A DNA stretch of 64,000 nt from Pseudanabaena sp. FACHB-2040 (GCF_014696715.1 NZ_JACJQO010000022.1:310001-374000); one strand, 5' to 3'; counted from the stretch's first letter, positions 25,923 through 34,894 are shown. The notes: a model not told the origin generated them from the sequence alone. A program made the numbers and translations.

Positions 25923-28904
25923 ATGACTCAAACGCCCCTTCCCCTGCAACAAACTGTTGCATCATTGCCCCCCTTTGATCGGCTGCCTGAAGCTGCGGTC
26001 AACCAACTGTTGCAAACGGCGCAGCCCTATAAATATCGAATTGGCCAGCCCATATTGCGTCGAGAAGTGCTCTCTCAGCAGGTAATTTTACTGCTGGAGG
26101 GGCATGCCCGCCTGCTGGGCTACGACCCCCGCGACCAAAAGCCGATTACGCTGCAGCGTCTGGGGCGGGGCGAACTCCTAGGCGTTGCCAGCCTGATTCG
26201 AGGCAACTCCTGCGAGACGGTGATTGCTTCGACAGAAGTTTTGGCGCTGACGCTGCCAGCTTACACTTTCCTACAGTTTCTCAAGGACTATCCTGAGTTT
26301 GGGCGGGCAATCTGCGATCGCATTCACCTAATCGAAGCCTTTGACTTGGTCAGCCAGCACTCCCAAGACCAAGCCTTTGATGCTGGCAATCTTAAGGCCA
26401 AGGCCCATATTGTCTGTGAAGAGGGCACCGTAGTCACCCTGCCCTACGGCAAGAGCAGCCTCAATCACCTCGATCCGCGCCTCACCTGGATTCTCAGCGG
26501 CGGCAACGTGCTGAATGTGCTCGGCGGCAGTGCGATCGCACTCCAGTCCGGCCAGAATACCTTAGATGTTCTCAGCCCCCAGGGAGCCAGGCTGGTCGGC
26601 CTGAGCCAAGAAGCCCTGAGCCAGACATTGCAGGTTGCACCTACGCCCAGCCCAATAAGCAACGGCTTACGGCTAGATCCCGCAGCCATTCCCTATGCCC
26701 CCGACGAGTTGCCGGAAGGCACGCTCAAAGACAGCGATCCCAAAGGCGATACCAGCCGCAAATATCCCTTTGCTAAGGGGCGCGGTGAGGTAGATGGAGC
26801 CCTGGCCTGCTTCGACATGCTCAGCCAGTTCTACAAAATGCCCTTCCGGCGAGACGTGATTCGGCGCATTCTAGTCAACCAAAAGGACCGCACTGGGCAA
26901 CTGTCTTTGCCCCTCTGCGGATCGATGGCTGAAATGGTGGGCCTGCGAACTCAGCTGGTCAAAGTTCCGACCAGCGCCTTCAAGCGCCTCAGAACGCCAG
27001 CTCTAATTCGCTGGCAAGAAAGCTTTGCGGTTATCTACGAAACCTCTGAGAAAACCTTTATCCTGGGCGATCCGGAAGTCGGCCTGATTCGCCGCACTCC
27101 GGCCAGCTTTGAAGATGCTTGGGACAACGGCGGCGAAGTGCTGCTGTTAGAGGCCACCAAAGAAACGCCCAAACAGCGCTTTGGCCTGCAGTGGTTTCTG
27201 CCCTCGCTAAAGCAGTACCGCTGGGTGCTGGCCGAGGTACTGATCGCCTCTTTCTTTGTGCAGCTCTTTGGCCTGGTCAATCCCCTAATGGTGCAGGTGA
27301 TCATCGACAAGGTGATCTCTCAAAACAGCATCGACACGCTGCAGGTGCTGGGCATTTTCCTAGTAATTGTGGCGATCTTTGAAGCCATTCTTACCAGCCT
27401 ACGAACGTACCTGTTTGTCGATACCACCAACCGGATCGACATGGCCCTAGGCTCTGCCATCATCGACCACCTGCTGCGGCTGCCCCTGCGCTACTTCGAC
27501 AAGCGCCCGGTGGGCGAGCTCTCCAGCCGCATCAACGAGCTGGAAAACATTCGCCAGTTTCTCACCGGCACGGCCCTAACCGTGGTGCTAGATGCGGTTT
27601 TCTCCGTGCTCTACATCGTGGTTATGTTTATCTACAGCTGGGTGCTCACCCTGGTTGCCCTGTCCACCATTCCGCTGTTTGTGCTGCTGACTGTACTGGT
27701 TGCGCCGATTGTGCGCCAGCAGCTCCGTGTCAAAGCCGAGCGCAACGCCGAAACCCAGTCCCTGCTGGTGGAATCGCTCTCCGGCATTCAAACCGTTAAG
27801 GCCCAAAATATCGAGCTTAAGACCCGCTGGAAGTGGCAGGAGCGCTACGCCCAGTACGTCAGTGCCGGATTTAACACGGTGCTGACCTCTACCACGGCCG
27901 GGTCGGCTAGCAACTTCCTCAACAAGATCTCAGGGCTGCTAGTGCTGTGGGTGGGAGCGTATCTGGTGCTGCAGGGCGAGCTGAGCCTAGGCCAGCTAAT
28001 TGCCTTCCGCATCATTGCTGGTTACGTGACTGCGCCCGTTTTGCGCTTAGCTCAGCTCTGGCAAAACTTCCAGGAGACGGCCCTGTCTCTGGAGCGCCTT
28101 AGCGACATTATCGACCACCCCCAAGAGGCCGACGAAGCCGACCAAAACCAGATTCCCATGCCAGAAGTTAGGGGGAACGTCAGATATGAAAATATCGCCT
28201 TCCGCTTCGCCGCCTCTGGGCCGCTGCAGCTGGTCAATATTAACCTGGAGTTTGCCCACGGCCAGTTTGTCGGGGTAGTGGGCCAGAGTGGTTCGGGTAA
28301 GAGTACTTTGATGAAGCTGCTGCCCCGGCTCTACGAACCCGACTCGGGCCGGATTTTGATCGACAACTACGACATCAGCAAGGTCGAGCTTTACTCCCTG
28401 CGCCGCCAGATCGGCATTGTGCCTCAGGACAGCCTACTGTTTGACGGCACCATTCAGGAAAACATTGCCCTGACCAACCCCGATGCTAATGCTGAGAGCA
28501 TTATCGAAGCGGCCACCACTGCCTGTGCCCACGACTTCATTATGGATTTGCCTTTGGGCTACAACACCCGCGTTGGTGAACGAGGGTCGAGCCTATCGGG
28601 GGGTCAGCGGCAGCGGATTGCCATTGCCCGTACCATTCTGCAAAACCCTCGCCTGCTGATTCTAGACGAGGCTACCAGTGCCCTCGACTACGATACCGAG
28701 CACCAGGTTTCGATGAATCTGAAGCGATGGGCCCAGGGCCGTACAGTATTCCTGATTACTCACCGGCTCAACACAATTCAGCAGGCCGATGTCATTCTGG
28801 TGATGGACCAAGGTTCTGCCGTAGAGCAGGGCACCCACGCTGAACTGATGGCGCTCCAGGGCCGCTACTACTGTCTCTATCAGCAACAATCCAGTGCGCT
28901 TTGA
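25923..28904 (+). CDS. Type I secretion ABC transporter with N-terminal cyclic-nucleotide-like domain
   Basis: 993 residues. Domains in order: a Crp-like cyclic-nucleotide-binding fold (about 15-130), a C39-peptidase-like domain (about 275-420), six membrane spans (about 435-720) and a nucleotide-binding domain. The ATPase has Walker A GQSGSGKST near residue 785, the signature LSGGQRQR and Walker B LLILDEATSALD. In the C39-like region the catalytic Cys of the usual DCG motif is missing (VDGALACF), so it probably recognises substrate rather than cleaving a leader, as in HlyB. With the HlyD gene 12 bases downstream it should export a protein through a TolC-like outer-membrane channel. No RTX substrate gene is nearby. 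Confidence 0.93.
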   Translation: MTQTPLPLQQTVASLPPFDRLPEAAVNQLLQTAQPYKYRIGQPILRREVLSQQVILLLEGHARLLGYDPRDQKPITLQRLGRGELLGVASLIRGNSCETVIASTEVLALTLPAYTFLQFLKDYPEFGRAICDRIHLIEAFDLVSQHSQDQAFDAGNLKAKAHIVCEEGTVVTLPYGKSSLNHLDPRLTWILSGGNVLNVLGGSAIALQSGQNTLDVLSPQGARLVGLSQEALSQTLQVAPTPSPISNGLRLDPAAIPYAPDELPEGTLKDSDPKGDTSRKYPFAKGRGEVDGALACFDMLSQFYKMPFRRDVIRRILVNQKDRTGQLSLPLCGSMAEMVGLRTQLVKVPTSAFKRLRTPALIRWQESFAVIYETSEKTFILGDPEVGLIRRTPASFEDAWDNGGEVLLLEATKETPKQRFGLQWFLPSLKQYRWVLAEVLIASFFVQLFGLVNPLMVQVIIDKVISQNSIDTLQVLGIFLVIVAIFEAILTSLRTYLFVDTTNRIDMALGSAIIDHLLRLPLRYFDKRPVGELSSRINELENIRQFLTGTALTVVLDAVFSVLYIVVMFIYSWVLTLVALSTIPLFVLLTVLVAPIVRQQLRVKAERNAETQSLLVESLSGIQTVKAQNIELKTRWKWQERYAQYVSAGFNTVLTSTTAGSASNFLNKISGLLVLWVGAYLVLQGELSLGQLIAFRIIAGYVTAPVLRLAQLWQNFQETALSLERLSDIIDHPQEADEADQNQIPMPEVRGNVRYENIAFRFAASGPLQLVNINLEFAHGQFVGVVGQSGSGKSTLMKLLPRLYEPDSGRILIDNYDISKVELYSLRRQIGIVPQDSLLFDGTIQENIALTNPDANAESIIEAATTACAHDFIMDLPLGYNTRVGERGSSLSGGQRQRIAIARTILQNPRLLILDEATSALDYDTEHQVSMNLKRWAQGRTVFLITHRLNTIQQADVILVMDQGSAVEQGTHAELMALQGRYYCLYQQQSSAL

Positions 28905-28916
28905 GGACTTTTCGGC

Positions 28917-30452
28917 ATGATTCGAATTAATGGCGCTCGCCCCGATGCGTCTGCGAATGGTCAGAAGAATGGCAGTGCTAATGGCGATCTCGTCATTAAC
29001 AGCCAGCCTTCTCGGGGTCAAGAAACCTTTGATAAGCCCGTTATTTTGCGCCAGTCACCCCACTGGTCTAGGGCGGTAGTCTGGGGCATCATGGGCGTTA
29101 CGGCAGCGACTTTGGGCTGGGCCTGCGTGGCTCAGATTGAGCAGGCAGTACCGGCCCAGGGCAAGCTAGAACCCGAAGGCATTGTGCAGCCAGTACAGGC
29201 TCCCGTCGGCGGAGTGATCCAGGCAGTTCACGTGAGCGAAGGACAGGCCGTTGAGGCGGGACAGGTTTTGGTTAGCCTCGACCCGCAGACGACCCAGGCG
29301 CAGCTAGCCTCTCTGCAGCAGATCCGCAACAAGCTGCTGGAGGAAAACGCCTACTACCGGGCCCAGCAGTCCAACAATCCGGGGGCACCGATGCCAGCTG
29401 ACCTCTCTCCCGGCATTGCCCAGCTCACAGGTAATCGGGCTGCTCTCTTAGCCGAAAACGCGCTTTACCGAGCTCAGCTCGGCGGCGACTACACAGGAGC
29501 CTCTCTCTCACCGGATGAGCAGCAGCGGTTGAGTACTTCCCTAGATGGCCTCAACTCTCGGCTCAGCATTGCCCAGCTAGAAGTAGACCAGCTAGAGCGC
29601 CAGCTCACCCAGGTTAGAGAGCAGCTGGCTAACGCTCGCCAGGCCCTCCAGGTGCAGCAGGACATTTTGGTGCGAATTCAGCCACTCTACGCCAAGGGTG
29701 CGATCGCACAAATTCCCTACCTGCAGCAAGAGCAGGAGGTCAACAACCGCCAGAGCGAAGTCAATCGCTTGGTGGAAGAGGAGCAGCGGATCGACCTAGC
29801 CATCGTCCAGGCCGAAGAGAAGGCTTACAACACTTTGGTGACCTCTCAAGAGGATATCCAAGCCAAGATCGCCCAAAACACGACCCAGATTGCCAACATC
29901 GAAAGCCAGCTGACTAAAACAGCGCTGGAGAATGAAAAGCAGCTGCAGGAAGTCAGCAGCCAGATCGCTCAGCTAGAGCAAACCCTGCTCTACCAGGAGC
30001 TGCGGGCCCCGGTGAGTGGCACCGTGTTTAACCTCAAGGCCAATAAAGCCGGGTATGTGGCCAACTCTACCGAGCCAATTCTAGAGATCGTGCCCGGAGA
30101 TTCGCTGGTAGCGCGGGTCTTTATCACCAACCGCGACATTGGCTTTATCCATACCGGCATGCCCGTTGATGTCAGGATAGACTCCTTCCCCTACAGTGAG
30201 TATGGCGACGTCAAAGGCACTGTGGTTAAGATCGCCTCCGACGCGCTGCCCCCAGATCAGGTACACCCCTTCTATCGCTTTCCGGTCGAGGTTGAGCTAG
30301 AGCGGCAGGCGCTTGCGCCTGAGGGCGATGCCCTACAGCTGCAGTCAGGCATGTCCATCAGTGCCAACATCCGGACGCGCAAGCGCTCGGTGATTTCCAT
30401 CGTGACTGACCTGTTCGTTCGGAAGATCGACAGTCTGCAGTCAGGCGGTTAA
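28917..30452 (+). CDS. HlyD family periplasmic adaptor (type I secretion)
   Basis: 511 residues. A polar N-terminus of about 50 residues precedes one membrane span (about 60-80). The HlyD shape follows: a lipoyl-like half (PVQAPVGGVIQAVHVSEGQAVEAGQ), two long coiled coils (about 125-340, rich in Gln and Leu), the second lipoyl half (LRAPVSGTVFNLKANKAGY) and a beta-barrel end. It links the inner-membrane ABC transporter to the outer-membrane channel. It begins 12 bases after the ABC gene and is surely co-transcribed. The TolC partner must be elsewhere. Confidence 0.94.
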   Translation: MIRINGARPDASANGQKNGSANGDLVINSQPSRGQETFDKPVILRQSPHWSRAVVWGIMGVTAATLGWACVAQIEQAVPAQGKLEPEGIVQPVQAPVGGVIQAVHVSEGQAVEAGQVLVSLDPQTTQAQLASLQQIRNKLLEENAYYRAQQSNNPGAPMPADLSPGIAQLTGNRAALLAENALYRAQLGGDYTGASLSPDEQQRLSTSLDGLNSRLSIAQLEVDQLERQLTQVREQLANARQALQVQQDILVRIQPLYAKGAIAQIPYLQQEQEVNNRQSEVNRLVEEEQRIDLAIVQAEEKAYNTLVTSQEDIQAKIAQNTTQIANIESQLTKTALENEKQLQEVSSQIAQLEQTLLYQELRAPVSGTVFNLKANKAGYVANSTEPILEIVPGDSLVARVFITNRDIGFIHTGMPVDVRIDSFPYSEYGDVKGTVVKIASDALPPDQVHPFYRFPVEVELERQALAPEGDALQLQSGMSISANIRTRKRSVISIVTDLFVRKIDSLQSGG

Positions 30453-30467
30453 AAGTAGGGTAAAAAC

Positions 30468-30556
30468 GGAAGCGGAGGGATTTGAACCCTCGAGGGGAGG
30501 TTTACTCCCCTACCTCCTTAGCAGGGAGGCGCTTTCAACCTCTCAGCCACGCTTCC
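30468..30556 (-). tRNA. tRNA-Ser (GCT)
   Basis: A full cloverleaf of 89 nt on the minus strand. The acceptor arms are GGAAGCG and CGCTTCC, the anticodon loop CTGCTAA gives GCT, a long class-II variable arm has a 7-bp stem, and the T-loop is GGTTCAAATCC. It reads AGC/AGU codons. No CCA is encoded. It is 15 bases after the HlyD stop on the opposite strand. Confidence 0.97.
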
Positions 30557-30638
30557 AGAAAGGCTTTAGTTAGTTTAGCAGGGTCTAGCCCTGCTAAACC
30601 ACTATTTGGGGCTTTAAATATTTCAGGGGCTGATTTGG

Positions 30639-30761
30639 CTAGCGGCGGGAGGTTGCGATCGCAGGCTCAAAGTCCAGCGCCTCGCTGCGCTTGCAGGCAA
30701 TGTAGCTGAGAATCGCGCCGTAGATCGCCTTACTATTCCCTAGAGAGGTTCTACCAAACAA
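30639..30761 (-). CDS. Possible 40-residue protein, or a remnant
   Basis: A minus-strand frame begins at a TTG (30759-30761) preceded by a strong GGAGGAG seven bases away. It reads FGRTSLGNSKAIYGAILSYI, then CKRSEALDFEPAIATSRR. The middle looks like real protein, with a plausible amphipathic helix, but I recognise no family. It may be a genuine small gene or a decayed end of a longer one. A short competing ATG frame of eight codons overlaps its ribosome-binding site. Confidence 0.3.
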   Translation of the reverse strand: MFGRTSLGNSKAIYGAILSYIACKRSEALDFEPAIATSRR

Positions 30762-30858
30762 AGCCCTGCTCCTCCATTAGCAGGAGGGTGTCGCCCGTTC
30801 AAGTTTCTATCCTGCAAGCAGGCCCCATAGCCAGAAAAGCTAGCAAGAGAGAACCCCT

Positions 30859-31992
30859 ATGACTGCCGTTCAACCCTCCTCTCAAAACAACGGTCGCAAG
30901 ATCCGCTACGCCGTTGTTGGCCTGGGCTGGTTTGCCCAGGAAGCCGCTTTGCCCGCCTTTGTCAATGCTGAAAACTCAGAACTGGTCGCCCTCGTTTCCG
31001 ACGACCCCACCAAGCTCAAAGAACTGAGCCAGCACTACGGCATCCAGCACACCTACTCTTACGAAGAGTATGAAGACTGCCTCACCAGCGGCGAAATTGA
31101 TGCTGTTTATATCGCTCTGCCCAACCACCTACACTGCGAATACACAGTGCGGGCAGCCAATCAGTCTATTCATGTGCTGTGCGAAAAGCCGATGGCCGTC
31201 ACTGAAGACGAGTGTGAGCAGATGATTCGTGCTTGCGACAGCAACGGGGTGAAGCTGATGATCGCCTACCGACTACACCTAGAGCCTGCCAACTTGGCTG
31301 CGGTGGAAGTTGTGCAGTCGGGCCAGATTGGCGAACCGCGCGTCTTTAACTCGATGTTTTCTCAACAGGTGGAAGCCGGCAATATTCGCATGCGACAGGC
31401 CACAGGCGGCGGCACGCTAGACGATATCGGCATCTACTGCATTAATGCGGCTCGCTACCTGTTCCAGGATGAGCCAATAGAGGTCTTTGCAGCGGCTGCC
31501 AGCAAAGAAGAACCTCGCTTCTCTGAAGTAGAGGAGATGGCCAGTGCGATTATGCGGTTCCCGAATGAGCGGTTGGCTAGCTTCACCGTCAGCTTTGGGG
31601 CTGCCTCTACGTCTACTTATCAAGTCGTGGGCACCGAAGGCGATCTGCGCCTGGACCAGGCTTACAGCTGGCAGGGCGAGATTAAGCATTACCTAACCGT
31701 AGGCGGCGAGCAGCAGGAAAAGAGCTTTTCTGACCACGACCAGCTAGCGGCTGAGTTTACCTATTTCTCAGACTGCATTCTGCAAGACAAGGCTCCAGAA
31801 CCCTCTGGTGCGGAAGGACTGATCGACGTGCGCATCATTCGAGCGCTGTATCGGTCGATTGATCAGGGTGTGCCGGTGCAGATTGAACATAGCGGCAGAA
31901 GCGAACGGCCCACTTCCCAACAGGCCATCAAGCGGCCACCCTCTCAAGGCTCCCCCGACCTGATCCACGCCGCCAGCCCTGGCGGTCAATAA
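30859..31992 (+). CDS. Gfo/Idh/MocA family oxidoreductase
   Basis: 377 residues. The Rossmann motif is VVGLGWFAQEAALPAF, the catalytic-region EKP motif reads HVLCEKPMAVT near residue 115, and TGGGTLDDIGIYCINAARYL lies in the C-terminal sheet domain. These enzymes use tightly or loosely bound NAD(P) to interconvert sugars or related compounds; glucose-fructose oxidoreductase-like proteins are the nearest style. The C-terminal 40 residues are polar and probably disordered. The PEBP gene follows with an 18-base gap. Confidence 0.92.
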   Translation: MTAVQPSSQNNGRKIRYAVVGLGWFAQEAALPAFVNAENSELVALVSDDPTKLKELSQHYGIQHTYSYEEYEDCLTSGEIDAVYIALPNHLHCEYTVRAANQSIHVLCEKPMAVTEDECEQMIRACDSNGVKLMIAYRLHLEPANLAAVEVVQSGQIGEPRVFNSMFSQQVEAGNIRMRQATGGGTLDDIGIYCINAARYLFQDEPIEVFAAAASKEEPRFSEVEEMASAIMRFPNERLASFTVSFGAASTSTYQVVGTEGDLRLDQAYSWQGEIKHYLTVGGEQQEKSFSDHDQLAAEFTYFSDCILQDKAPEPSGAEGLIDVRIIRALYRSIDQGVPVQIEHSGRSERPTSQQAIKRPPSQGSPDLIHAASPGGQ

Positions 31993-32010
31993 ACGGTTGA
32001 GTTTAAACCT

Positions 32011-32478
32011 ATGGCAATGCACTTGCACAGCCCCGAATTTTCAACGGGGGGCTATATTCCGTTCAAATACACCTGCGATGGCGACGACCTCTCGCCGCCC
32101 CTCACCTGGGACAGCCCACCCGAAGGCACCCAGAGCTTTGCCCTGATCGTCAACGACCACGACGCGCCCGATGGCCACTTTACCCACTGGCTGGTCTACA
32201 ACTTGCCCGACCACCTACGGGAACTGCCAGAGGGGTGGGGCAACCACGACAGGCTGCCAGACGGCATCAAGCAGGGCAAAAATGACTTTGGCAACTTGGG
32301 CTTTGGCGGCCCCTGCCCTCCAGAGGGCACTCACCGCTACTTTTTCAAGCTCCATGCCCTCGATCAGCCGGTCGATTTGCCTTCTGGAGCGACCAAGGAA
32401 GACCTAAAGCAGGCGATGGAAGGTCACGTGCTCTCTTCGGTAGAGCTGATGGGCCGCTACGGCAAAGCCGAGTTTTAG
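32011..32478 (+). CDS. YbhB/YbcL family PEBP-like protein
   Basis: 155 residues. The phosphatidylethanolamine-binding-protein fold shows FKYTCDGDDLSPPLTW, the anion-site motif DHDAPDGHFTHWLVYNLP, GGPCPPEGTHRYFFKLHALD and the C-terminal helix. The function of bacterial members is poorly defined. It probably forms a two-gene unit with the oxidoreductase. Confidence 0.95.
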   Translation: MAMHLHSPEFSTGGYIPFKYTCDGDDLSPPLTWDSPPEGTQSFALIVNDHDAPDGHFTHWLVYNLPDHLRELPEGWGNHDRLPDGIKQGKNDFGNLGFGGPCPPEGTHRYFFKLHALDQPVDLPSGATKEDLKQAMEGHVLSSVELMGRYGKAEF

Positions 32479-32499
32479 GGCCGTAAATCCTTCCCCAGC

Positions 32500-32604
32500 C
32501 CAGTAGGGTGCGTTGTCGCCTCGGTGCAACGTACCGACTTGCTAATAAGAGTAATTTTTGGTGAGACTTGGTGCGTTGCGCGTTGCGATCGCAAACCCTA
32601 CTGG
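32500..32604. repeat. Inverted-repeat-bounded element of about 105 bp
   Basis: Terminal 9-base arms CCAGTAGGG (32500-32508) and CCCTACTGG (32596-32604) enclose two GGTGCGTTG-like motifs and a HIP1 octamer. GTAGGGTGCGTT-type sequences are dispersed in many cyanobacterial genomes. This looks like one small non-coding copy. Confidence 0.55.
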
Positions 32605-32816
32605 CCTAACATTTATCGCGGTTTCAAATTCCTCATGGGACGAGTTTTGATCTTTCCTGTCCCTTTCCAAGCGGGGAATGGTGGAGCAGCTTTGCCTTAA
32701 GAATTCGAAAGCACCAAAACTCATTAGATCAACCAATTCTAAAATTGTTGCCAACCCTTATTAATTCAATCTCTATGGTTGAAGTTCCTAAGCGGTTCTG
32801 ATACTTTGGGTAATTG
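32605..32816. other. Intergenic region, presumed promoter of the 77-residue gene
   Basis: The minus-strand frame at 32542-32754 has no ribosome-binding site and overlaps the repeat, so I reject it. A plausible plus-strand -10-like GATACT near 32800 would start a transcript close to the structured region, but no good -35 is seen. Confidence 0.4.
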
Positions 32817-32970
32817 CAAGGCTTACGAGCCTAGCGGGAGGAAAGAGTATTGCGAGTACTCAATCCCCCCTAACGTCCCAACTTATCACCGGTAAGCTGA
32901 CACGCTAGGCTCAATTTTAAGGGCCAGCGTCTCTTTTGCCTACCGAAGGGGCGCTAGCAGCTAAGCCTTG
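32817..32970 (+). ncRNA. Structured leader RNA upstream of the 77-residue gene
   Basis: Four nested helices can be drawn. P1 is CAAGGCTTA (32817-32825) with TAAGCCTTG (32962-32970). P2 is GAGCCTAGCG (32827-32836) with CGCTAGGCTC (32903-32912). Inside P2 is a hairpin GAGTA/TACTC (32845-32861). P4 is AGCGTCT (32926-32932) with GGGCGCT (32949-32955), using two G-U pairs. Together they form a three-way junction. GCTTAC (32821-32826) can instead pair with GTAAGC (32892-32897), which excludes P1. Such a switch, 31 bases before a start codon, suits a riboswitch or protein-binding leader. It matches no RNA family I can recall. Confidence 0.6.
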
Positions 32971-33001
32971 TTTTCCTTCAACACCGCAAGGTAGGTAAAA
33001 C

Positions 33002-33235
33002 ATGACGACTTCATTAAACCTGGACATCCTCCGGGCAATTCCTTCTGGCAATCAAGAAAAGATCAAGCACATCCTGATGGGTGATTATGAGGCAATCCTC
33101 AGCACTCAAGATTTTCTAGCCACAGTTAAGTACGCTGACAAAAAATTCTGGAGTGACCCACAACCCATAGGCACCACTGGAGAATATATCAGCGTTCTAA
33201 TTAGAAGAAGCGCTTCTAAGCCAGCTTCAAATTAG
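33002..33235 (+). CDS. Small protein of unknown function (77 residues)
   Basis: Reads MTTSLNLDILRAIPSGNQ at the start, then an IKHILMGDYEAILSTQDFL helix region, VKYADKKFWSDPQPIG and a beta-like EYISVLIRR end. It is soluble-looking with no signal peptide, and I recognise no family. AGGTAGG lies about eight bases before the ATG. The structured leader in front and a strong terminator just behind define a one-gene transcription unit, which makes a real and regulated gene very likely. Confidence 0.8.
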   Translation: MTTSLNLDILRAIPSGNQEKIKHILMGDYEAILSTQDFLATVKYADKKFWSDPQPIGTTGEYISVLIRRSASKPASN

Positions 33236-33265
33236 CCTTCCAAAACTTAACTTAAAAAGCTAGAG

Positions 33266-33296
33266 CCTCTTCCGAAATCCTTTGGAAGGGGTTTTT
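33266..33296 (+). terminator. Rho-independent terminator of the 77-residue gene
   Basis: Stem CCTCTTCC (33266-33273) with GGAAGGGG (33284-33291), one G-U pair, a 10-nt loop and TTTTT directly after. It lies 30 bases past the stop codon. Confidence 0.93.
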
Positions 33297-33477
33297 GTCG
33301 CTCCAATGCTCCGATTGGAATGCACCCCAAAGGCTCCGCCGCCTCAAATTTCGCTATTCTCTGCTCCAGGTGTTTTTTGAGGGGTGCGATCGCAACTACC
33401 AATTACATCCCAACAACAGGAGGCAGCGCAATAGTAGAAATACAGGAGGTGGAGCTGTCGAGTAAAGACCCCACTGT

Positions 33478-34533
33478 TTAGGGTTTAGGCTGCCGCAAGC
33501 AAGCCACGACTTGATCTGTGAAAGTATCAATAGAGTTCCGGGCTTTAGCTACTTGGTAACCCAGTTCTGCGCGCCTGCTCGCTTCTTCTGGATGATTTAG
33601 CAGGTAGGTAATCGCTTTCTTTAATCCATCTACATCCCCAGGCTTAACAGTTAGCACTATTTCTGGATCAAGGTAGGCGGCCAACCCTTCAGTTTCAGTG
33701 GCAATGATGGGCCGCCTGCAAGCCATCGCTTCTAAAAGAGACGACACCCCAGAGGCATATTTGCTTTCAAAGGTGCTGACAACGACAATGTCTGCATCTC
33801 GGTAAAGCTGAACCAATTCATGCCAGGGATAAAATTGACGAGTCATATTAGCCGGCAACACATCAGGAAAAGCACGTTGCAACTGCTGTGCGTATTTAGA
33901 GAAACCACTGATCCGAACATCAACATCCATATCTTCAGTTGCAGCAGCGATAAGCCGGTAGTCTCGGTTCTCCAAACCTACGCTAGTGATTAAAGGCCGC
34001 TTTTTATCAGCAGTAGGGGCTCCAGGGGTAAAAAAGTTAAGATCGACCTTATCCCAAATGAAGCGAACGCGAGATTCAGGCAGATTTAGGTACTTGCACA
34101 AGAAATCCTTCTGGTAGAGAGAGCAAACCAGAAACAAATCCGTAGCCTGAAGAACTCGCAGCAACTTAAGCGAGAGACGGCCTCTAGGACGGTCAATATT
34201 GTGGGCAAAAGTTACGATGCGAGGGCGGTTCTGCTTGGCTGCGAAGAAAGCAGCCATTGGAATACCGATATCCTCTCCGGGACAGTAAATGACATCGTTC
34301 TCATCAAGCTGAGATAAGAGATTTCGGGCAAACCTCCAGTCTTCAGGGCTACCCGCTGTTAAAGATAAAAATTTGTCTTGAAAACTAGGCGCTTTAAAAG
34401 GCGCGCTCGGAATGGAAGCCCCCATCTTTTGCCTGATTACACACAAATCTGTCCTTGGGCGCTTTCCTAGCTCCGATTCCTCGCAAATTTTGTCAAAATC
34501 TTGCTGATTCCTAACGGCAATATAACAAGTCAT
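33478..34533 (-). CDS. Family 4 glycosyltransferase
   Basis: About 351 residues of GT-B fold. The donor-binding half shows PLITSVGLENRDYRLIAAA, the acceptor-side YCPGEDIGIP and FAHNIDRPRGR, and the conserved STFESKYASGVSSLLEAMAC-like EX7E region near residue 275. A retaining GT4 activity is expected; donor and acceptor are unknown. The frame extends to a TTG at 34569, but the ATG at 34533 is the likelier start. It lies alone and its codon use and AT-rich flank are slightly unlike its neighbours, which might mean recent acquisition. Confidence 0.85.
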   Translation of the reverse strand: MTCYIAVRNQQDFDKICEESELGKRPRTDLCVIRQKMGASIPSAPFKAPSFQDKFLSLTAGSPEDWRFARNLLSQLDENDVIYCPGEDIGIPMAAFFAAKQNRPRIVTFAHNIDRPRGRLSLKLLRVLQATDLFLVCSLYQKDFLCKYLNLPESRVRFIWDKVDLNFFTPGAPTADKKRPLITSVGLENRDYRLIAAATEDMDVDVRISGFSKYAQQLQRAFPDVLPANMTRQFYPWHELVQLYRDADIVVVSTFESKYASGVSSLLEAMACRRPIIATETEGLAAYLDPEIVLTVKPGDVDGLKKAITYLLNHPEEASRRAELGYQVAKARNSIDTFTDQVVACLRQPKP

Positions 34534-34894
34534 GCTTTTTCTGCTTATAACATTAATTTTTATTAGCAACTATTTACTAGATGCGACTTCTCATATAAAA
34601 ATCATAAACTTTACAAACTAGTAGAGTTTTTAGGCTCGATAAAGTGAGCTTCTAGTAGATAAAGATTTACCTTCATACGACGGCAGTAGGTTGTGAGTTA
34701 ACTCCGCAAGCTGAATTAGACAGCCTGTACACCCTAATTCGTCGACTCATCCATCAATACCGGTTCTTTTCCCTCGCTCTAGTGCTCTGCGTACAGTGCA
34801 CTTCAGAGGTTCCGCCGCTTGAGCCAGCAACGGCAGACCTATCCAGAAGGGTTCCCAGGCAAAACCTGATGGCGCTAGGCGAATACCCTTAAAG
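34534..34894. other. Intergenic region, AT-rich then mixed
   Basis: Upstream of the GT4 gene. The first 120 bases are AT-rich with CTAGTAG repeated twice. A plus-strand frame of about 65 codons ending near 34890 reads protein-like but has no start codon, so I call no gene. Confidence 0.4.

Noticed and set aside
32542-32754. Minus-strand frame of 70 codons
   Set aside because: Runs through the inverted-repeat element; no start signal.
32847-32859. Possible NtcA site GTA-N7-TAC inside the structured leader
   Set aside because: NtcA needs GTA-N8-TAC; spacing is one base short and the bases form a hairpin.
34690-34890. Open plus-strand frame reading as protein without a start
   Set aside because: No start codon in about 65 codons; may be a remnant but cannot be supported.
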